The translations under genes were made by a program, and so were the position numbers. 10,724 nt of DNA from Candidatus Methanoplasma sp. (GTDB lineage: Archaea; Thermoplasmatota; Thermoplasmata; Methanomassiliicoccales; Methanomethylophilaceae): the NCBI GenBank assembly GCA_031256615.1, contig JAIRQG010000102.1:1-10724 (forward strand). Direction: 5' to 3'. The notes under the pieces are model-generated. The model was not told the DNA's origin, searched no databases, and worked only from the letters and a program-made list of their open reading frames with translations. Below are positions 6,018 through 10,724 of the stretch, piece by piece (position 1 is the stretch's first letter; every line of letters begins with the position of its first letter).

Positions 6018-9000
6018 TTACTTCTCCTTGTACAGCGGGTGTATGAATCTGAACATGTTGTAATCCTCTTCTTTGACGAAGAACAGTCTCACTTTGCTGA
6101 TGTCCACCCTTTCTTTCACAGTGAACATTATGGCCGCATTTCCGTTATTGACGGGAACGGGCCTGTTGGAAGACCATATCGATTCTCCGTCCCATATCTT
6201 AAGCGGTATGCCCTCTTTGACGGCCACTGCCGTCACGGGGGGAAGCTCTCTGACCTCGCGGTCGGTCTCAATGCTCAGTATTATTCTCATTTCTGTTCTT
6301 GACGATCCTTCGACCGACATGTTGTATCTGACCTTGTTGCATGCTCCGGAATAGATGTCCAGGCTCATTCCGCGCGATGTCATCCTCTCGCCGGACACAT
6401 CATACACTGCGTACAGCGTAACAACCCTCTTCTTGGAGTTGCCCATCGGTATCCTGACCATCTTATCCTTGTTGTAAGCTTCTTTGGTGATGGTGATCCT
6501 TTCAGCCTCGAGATCGTCCGGCCCCGACGCCACGGATGACTCCTTGACCGCCAGTATGGCAGAATCGGCACCGTTGGGCCATGTCATCGTCACATCGCAG
6601 TCGTTGCCGCTCATCCTCTTCTCCACATCCCTGAACGGTTTCAGGTTGGCGACCATTATGTCCTTGCCTCTGACGGCAACCTTCCCCGCCGGTATCATCG
6701 GATAGATGTACTGAACGGCGCCGTCCGGAAGGAAGAATTTCATCCCGTTCTCATACGTCTCAAGCGGCTGTATCTCTCTCATCCATGCGTTCAGGTCCTC
6801 AAATTTGACCATCCTTCCGAACATGTTCACCTTTCTAGGCGATGAATAGAGGACCACTTTCTCTTTGCTCTTCCACTTGGCCGTAAAAGAACCGTCCGCT
6901 TTGTTCCATCTGATCTCCATGTCCCTTATTGGCTCCGGGAACTTTGTGGTCGTGTATGAGAACGCGCTGCCCATCGATCTCTCGGTGCGGCCTCTGCTTT
7001 TGTATTCCGCAACGAAAAGATAGTGGTACTTCACTCCTCCTTTCAGGCCGTAGTCGTCGATGACGGTCTCTCCGCCGTGCATTATCTCGACCTCTTCTCC
7101 GGTGCCTGCGGCAGAGGTGCCCTCCTTTCTCCAGATGCGCACTTTCGAACAGCCTTTGGGCTTTTCGTATACCAGCCTCAGACCGCCCTCGATGGGTTCG
7201 ATGATCACGTTCTCTACTTCTTTGAATACCATTATGGGGCCGCATGAGGCGGCCTCTCTGGAAAGTATCCCCCATCTTTTTGAGTAAACTGAATAATAAA
7301 GATCTACGCCGGGTTCCATCGTCTTATCCAAAAAGATGCTTCCCGGTATCTCTGCCAGAGGGACCGTGTCGTCGGTGACGGTCGGAATGGAATCCTTTCC
7401 TCTGAAGATGCAGAATGTCATGCCGGCCCTCTCTTCCGGAACGGCGAACTTCAGCAGCACCTTTCCCTCTCTCATCTGAACGGTCGCATCGGCCGGAGAG
7501 TCCGGAGGGTGCTCTTTCATCTTTGCCATGGCTATGGGGTGATCGGGGCACATCTCCACGGCTGTGACATACATCATGGTGCTGTCCGGATATCCTACGG
7601 CCCGTTCGCATATTTTGTCCGCTTCGATCGTCTTCTGCACTGATTCGTCGTACTTCCTTTCGATGTCCGGGTTGTTCAGTATCTTTGTGAAATCCAGTTT
7701 CGCATCGTCGACCACGCCTCTGAGCGCATAGTACTTCCTCTGCTTGTAGAGAAGATCCACGGTGTTGATGAACTCCGTGTATTTCGACGCCAGCGGCTTA
7801 AGCTCGTTCTTCATCTCGAGAAGGGCAGGATAGGTCGAGTATGTCTGCTCTATCTTTGCTACACAGTTCGTTGCCTCTTCTATCATCCCGTAGGAAAGGG
7901 CGATCTTGAACTTCTTCTCGAGTTCCTTTGCTTTGTTCAGTCCTTCCTGGAAATCAAACCCGCACTTCACGCAGGCGTTGTTCCCGGAGGTCTGACTGGT
8001 CCCGCACTGAGGGCATCTGGTCTTTATGTTCGCCCCGCAGACGGAACAGCACATTACGTTGTCCCCGATCTCGACAAGCGCGTTGCAGTTGTAACATGTT
8101 GTGAGCTTGCTTTCTTTGGACGAGAAATTGGAAAGGTATTTCTTTTTCACGCAGTACTCTTCGAGTATGGATATCGCCATGGCGGGGTCGGCATTCGTGT
8201 TGCGGACGTGTTTATTGATGATCTCGTCGATATATTCTCTTGTGAAGGGCTGTCCGTAATCTTCGTCCATCATCTCTTTTGCCGGACCGAGGATCCTCAT
8301 GCATTTACCGTATTTCACCAGGTTTGAGAGGTCCGGGTCGGAACCCAGAAGAAGCTTGAGCGCCCTCAGCGTCTGAATGTATGAATCCTGATTGGGAAGC
8401 ACTTCCTGCCTTACGCTGTTCACTCTTTTCTCGCAGGCGTCGAATGCCGTTCTGATCTGAGTGAGAGAACTTCCTTCGTCAAGGAGATTGATGCTTATCT
8501 CAAGGTCCTCGTTGCTGATAAGATCGTTCATGAGGTCCATCGGAGTGAAGGTATGTACCTCCTGCAGCGCTTTGAATGCCGATACGACCTTCTCGCTGAC
8601 AGGCGGGGAGACTGATGTCTTTTTTATCCCTGCCAGGCTTATCAGGTCCTCTTTGCCCACGCTGTCCCACTGTAATTTCTTGGCAAGGTTCTCTGCTGTG
8701 CCCGGCAGCAACACGCGGTTGCCGTCGTGAAGCGTTATGGAATCCCTGTTGAGCCTTGACGCCTTTGCCTTGAGGATCTTCCTGCCTTCGTCAAACTCTT
8801 TGGACCTGAGGACCGAGTCCTTCATGACCCGGCGCATATCGGGTACGGCCTCGAGCCATTTTCCGATCTGGAATCTGCGGTCCAGGTCATTCTGTTTGTC
8901 TTTGCTCTCTTTGGTCCATTTGTTCTCTTTGGCGGCGATCTTCTTCTCTATTGCGTCGTAGGTGTATGTGTTCTCCTTAAGAGGGTTCAGACCTATGAGG

Positions 9001-9029
9001 CGACAGTAATTCTCTCTGTCACTTGTCAT
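6018..9029 (-). CDS. J-domain-like / double zinc-ribbon / FN3-repeat protein
   Basis: This protein of about 1003 residues has several recognisable regions. Residues 5-70 resemble a degenerate J-domain: YCRLIGL in helix I, and a basic helix II with AIEKKIAAKENKW, but no HPD motif. Residues 140-300 are mostly helical. Two zinc ribbons follow, with Cys312, Cys315, Cys328 and Cys331, then Cys339, Cys342, Cys353 and Cys356. Residues about 365-505 look like TPR-type helical repeats. From about 510 to the end there are four or five beta-rich modules resembling fibronectin III domains (patterns such as GVDLYYSVYS and GGVKYHYLFVAEY). No signal peptide or membrane segment is seen, so these FN3-like modules are probably cytosolic. 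It lies between the Hsp70-vWA gene and the GTPase gene and may be a scaffold or client adaptor; that role is inferred. The ATG at 9029 has GAGGG 9 nt upstream. The ATG at 9038 would add three residues but leaves no room for a ribosome-binding site. Confidence 0.82.
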   Translation of the reverse strand: MTSDRENYCRLIGLNPLKENTYTYDAIEKKIAAKENKWTKESKDKQNDLDRRFQIGKWLEAVPDMRRVMKDSVLRSKEFDEGRKILKAKASRLNRDSITLHDGNRVLLPGTAENLAKKLQWDSVGKEDLISLAGIKKTSVSPPVSEKVVSAFKALQEVHTFTPMDLMNDLISNEDLEISINLLDEGSSLTQIRTAFDACEKRVNSVRQEVLPNQDSYIQTLRALKLLLGSDPDLSNLVKYGKCMRILGPAKEMMDEDYGQPFTREYIDEIINKHVRNTNADPAMAISILEEYCVKKKYLSNFSSKESKLTTCYNCNALVEIGDNVMCCSVCGANIKTRCPQCGTSQTSGNNACVKCGFDFQEGLNKAKELEKKFKIALSYGMIEEATNCVAKIEQTYSTYPALLEMKNELKPLASKYTEFINTVDLLYKQRKYYALRGVVDDAKLDFTKILNNPDIERKYDESVQKTIEADKICERAVGYPDSTMMYVTAVEMCPDHPIAMAKMKEHPPDSPADATVQMREGKVLLKFAVPEERAGMTFCIFRGKDSIPTVTDDTVPLAEIPGSIFLDKTMEPGVDLYYSVYSKRWGILSREAASCGPIMVFKEVENVIIEPIEGGLRLVYEKPKGCSKVRIWRKEGTSAAGTGEEVEIMHGGETVIDDYGLKGGVKYHYLFVAEYKSRGRTERSMGSAFSYTTTKFPEPIRDMEIRWNKADGSFTAKWKSKEKVVLYSSPRKVNMFGRMVKFEDLNAWMREIQPLETYENGMKFFLPDGAVQYIYPMIPAGKVAVRGKDIMVANLKPFRDVEKRMSGNDCDVTMTWPNGADSAILAVKESSVASGPDDLEAERITITKEAYNKDKMVRIPMGNSKKRVVTLYAVYDVSGERMTSRGMSLDIYSGACNKVRYNMSVEGSSRTEMRIILSIETDREVRELPPVTAVAVKEGIPLKIWDGESIWSSNRPVPVNNGNAAIMFTVKERVDISKVRLFFVKEEDYNMFRFIHPLYKEK
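6024..6029 (-). promoter_or_regulatory. Shine-Dalgarno for the zinc-knuckle GTPase
   Basis: AAGGAG lies 10 nt upstream of the ATG at 6013, inside the end of the large upstream gene, and supports that start. Confidence 0.6.
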
Positions 9030-9038
9030 CTGTCCCAT

Positions 9039-9043
9039 CCCTC
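9039..9043 (-). promoter_or_regulatory. Shine-Dalgarno favouring the 9029 start
   Basis: GAGGG lies 9 nt upstream of the ATG at 9029, a spacing like the 8-10 nt of the other operon genes, but directly abuts the ATG at 9038. It therefore favours 9029 for the large zinc-ribbon protein. Confidence 0.5.
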
Positions 9044-10724
9044 AGCGGAGCCTTCCTTTGACCTCTGCGCTCCCCAGCCTTCCATTTTTGGCGTTATTGG
9101 CGTCAGCACTCTCGCGCATCCCCATCGAGCCTCTGCTGATGGCGGTGGCGATCGTACTGAACGTCTCCCCGAGACGGTCAAGCGTGGTGAACATAGCGCC
9201 TTCTTCAACTGTCGATATCTGTTTAAGGAAGCCGATGTCTGCGTCGCCTATTCCAACCCCTACGACTGCGATCTTCGAGTTCCTGCACATCATTGCTTCG
9301 CTGACGGCGAAGTCCCTTTTCCCCCATATGCCGTCTGTAAGGATGACGATCATCTTCCCTCCGGGGCGGTTCGACATCATCGACGCCGCCGTGCCCATGG
9401 GGCTGGCATCCGTCCCTCTTCCGTAAACGTTCACTTTAATGCCGTCAAGCGCGGTGACGATCGTGTTGGGGTCTGAGGTCATGTCCATTATTATCCCCAC
9501 TTCGTCACCGAAACCTATGAGGCCGAACTTGGTGTTCTCGTCCGCTACGCTCAGGACGAAGTCCCGGACAACATTCCTTACTTCATCAAGCGAGTTCCTC
9601 ATGCTTCTTGACAGATCGATGCACAGAACGACGTTCTTTGCTATCGGCGCACTGACCGAAAGGTTATCTCTCGGCGAACCGCCCATCCACTCTATATCGT
9701 TGGGGACCGGCTCCGCATCTACCTGCAGAGGCTCTCCGTTCTGGAATGCGGACACCCTCACCACTCCGTTCTCGTCGTAGGTGTACTCTATGTCAATGAC
9801 GGCGCCCTCGCCGGAATTGTAGAAACCGGTGATGACGACCCTGGCAAGCACATAGCAGTCCAAGGGCATCTTGCTCTCTCCCTGAAGAGTGAACACATCG
9901 ATCACCTCCGTCATATTGCCGGGTTCTATCTTGAACGGTTTCCTGACGGACGACGGAACCTTGGAGTTCCTCTTGATCATTATCTCGTTGACGTACCTGT
10001 CTCCGTTGGGGCTCTTGGACAGGGCGCCTAGGCTGTGCGCGGTCACATCGCTTATCTGCACCTCTCTTACCCCGGTGCTTGTGCTGCAGTAGAATTCCGA
10101 CGTGATAGCGGCGCCTTTCGCCACCGCCAGATCGGTGTCGGAGTGGTCGATGACCGGCCTTCCGGAGATCATCTCCAAGAATTTGGTCACCTGCGGCATC
10201 CTTGTGGACCCTCCGACCAAAAGTATCTCATCCACATCCGCCCAGGTGGTCCCGAGGTCGCTGAACAGTCTCATGCAGACATCCTTTGTTGCATTGAGAA
10301 GGAACTGCGTCCTCATGTCGAACTGCTCCCTTGTGAACGTGTATTTGCCTGTGTATCCTTCGTATTTTATTTGTATCGTGACGCTGTCTGTTTTGGTAAG
10401 GATCTTCTTGTAATTCTCACAGGCAACTATAAGTTCGTTCTTTGTGGGCTCATCGCCCCTGGGATCCACGCCGTGCTCTTCGAGGAACTGTTCGGCTGCG
10501 AACTTGACAATGGCTGCGTCCCAGTCCTTTCCTCCCAATAAATGGTTGCCGTCTGTTCCGAGGACCTTTATGTTCCCTTTGTTCACCCTCACAAGCGTGA
10601 CATCGAACGTCCCGCCTCCTAGGTCATAGACCAGGACGGTCTTGTTGGATTCTTTGTTGTATCCGTATGATATCGCGGCGGCTGTAGGCTCGTTGATGAT
10701 CTTCATGACCTTCACGCCGCAGGC
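9042..10724 (-). CDS. Hsp70 with C-terminal vWA domain in place of the lid (5' end outside window)
   Basis: The frame stays open to the right edge and begins inside a conserved Hsp70 motif (VKVMKIINEPTAAA), so about 150 N-terminal residues lie outside; 560 residues are visible. The rest of the ATPase domain is present: VYDLGGGTFDVT, LLGGKDWD and LLVGGSTRMPQV. The beta substrate-binding domain ends near VVRVSAF, counted from the GTG at 10715 as residues 318-324. Where the helical lid should follow, there is a von Willebrand factor A domain (about 360-528) with a complete metal-ion-dependent adhesion site: DLSRS (Asp367, Ser369, Ser371), Thr435 in GRGTDASPMG and Asp461 in LTDG. A polar tail of about 28 residues ends the protein. 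The linker is altered (VQISDVTAHSLG). The ATPase and the metal-binding vWA are both probably functional; the vWA presumably binds a protein ligand through Mg2+. It is the first visible gene of the operon, and no promoter is visible in the window. Confidence 0.9.
   Translation of the reverse strand, partial: ACGVKVMKIINEPTAAAISYGYNKESNKTVLVYDLGGGTFDVTLVRVNKGNIKVLGTDGNHLLGGKDWDAAIVKFAAEQFLEEHGVDPRGDEPTKNELIVACENYKKILTKTDSVTIQIKYEGYTGKYTFTREQFDMRTQFLLNATKDVCMRLFSDLGTTWADVDEILLVGGSTRMPQVTKFLEMISGRPVIDHSDTDLAVAKGAAITSEFYCSTSTGVREVQISDVTAHSLGALSKSPNGDRYVNEIMIKRNSKVPSSVRKPFKIEPGNMTEVIDVFTLQGESKMPLDCYVLARVVITGFYNSGEGAVIDIEYTYDENGVVRVSAFQNGEPLQVDAEPVPNDIEWMGGSPRDNLSVSAPIAKNVVLCIDLSRSMRNSLDEVRNVVRDFVLSVADENTKFGLIGFGDEVGIIMDMTSDPNTIVTALDGIKVNVYGRGTDASPMGTAASMMSNRPGGKMIVILTDGIWGKRDFAVSEAMMCRNSKIAVVGVGIGDADIGFLKQISTVEEGAMFTTLDRLGETFSTIATAISRGSMGMRESADANNAKNGRLGSAEVKGRLR

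Noticed and set aside
10713..10715. GTG as a possible start of the Hsp70-vWA gene
   Set aside because: It falls inside the conserved Hsp70 block leading to INEPTAAA and the frame continues to the window edge. The gene is truncated, not started, here.
1..10724. Absence of TAG stops as evidence for pyrrolysine use (Methanomassiliicoccales trait)
   Set aside because: All eight visible stops are TGA or TAA, which is consistent, but eight genes are too few to be evidence, and no in-frame TAG with a supporting context was found.
1..10724. CRISPR arrays, tRNAs, rRNAs, insertion sequences or long direct repeats
   Set aside because: None was recognised by eye. The window is almost entirely coding, with no non-coding gap longer than about 50 nt.

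Overview
The window looks archaeal. The best fit is a methanogen-related Thermoplasmata lineage such as Methanomassiliicoccales; this placement is an inference from style, not from a marker gene. Supporting signs are a TATA-like box about 25 nt upstream of two divergent start codons (leaderless archaeal promoters), strong Shine-Dalgarno sites inside an operon, U-tract termination, and genes of bacterial type (RluF-like pseudouridine synthase, pirin, Hsp70/GrpE) with base composition like their neighbours. No tRNA, rRNA, CRISPR array or insertion sequence was recognised.

Layout from left to right. Bases 1-498 (+) hold the 3' end of a GTPase-like gene. It converges, with a 3-nt gap, on a pirin gene (502-1554, -). 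The pirin gene and an rluF-like gene (1604-2332, +) diverge from one shared TATA element at 1574-1583. rluF then converges on a long minus-strand operon, with a symmetric hairpin terminator (2347-2364) between them.

The operon fills 2371-10724 and continues beyond the right edge. In transcription order it encodes: (1) an Hsp70 whose lid domain is replaced by a von Willebrand factor A (vWA) domain, truncated by the window; (2) a protein of about 1000 residues with a degenerate J-domain-like N-terminus, two zinc ribbons, helical repeats and tandem fibronectin-III-like beta domains; (3) a GTPase with two N-terminal zinc-binding knuckles; (4) a GrpE-like protein with a long acidic tail; (5) a second, lid-less Hsp70. 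Gene junctions are 12 nt, 4 nt, and two ATGA overlaps, so the five products are probably made together. The left-edge GTPase is a diverged paralogue of gene 3.

Together these look like a specialised chaperone machine: two unusual Hsp70 ATPases, a nucleotide-exchange-factor-like partner, a J-like zinc-ribbon scaffold and a GTPase switch. The components are seen in the sequence. That they form one system is inference from the operon structure, and its biological role (protein quality control, conflict/defence, or control of a surface or membrane complex) cannot be read from the sequence.
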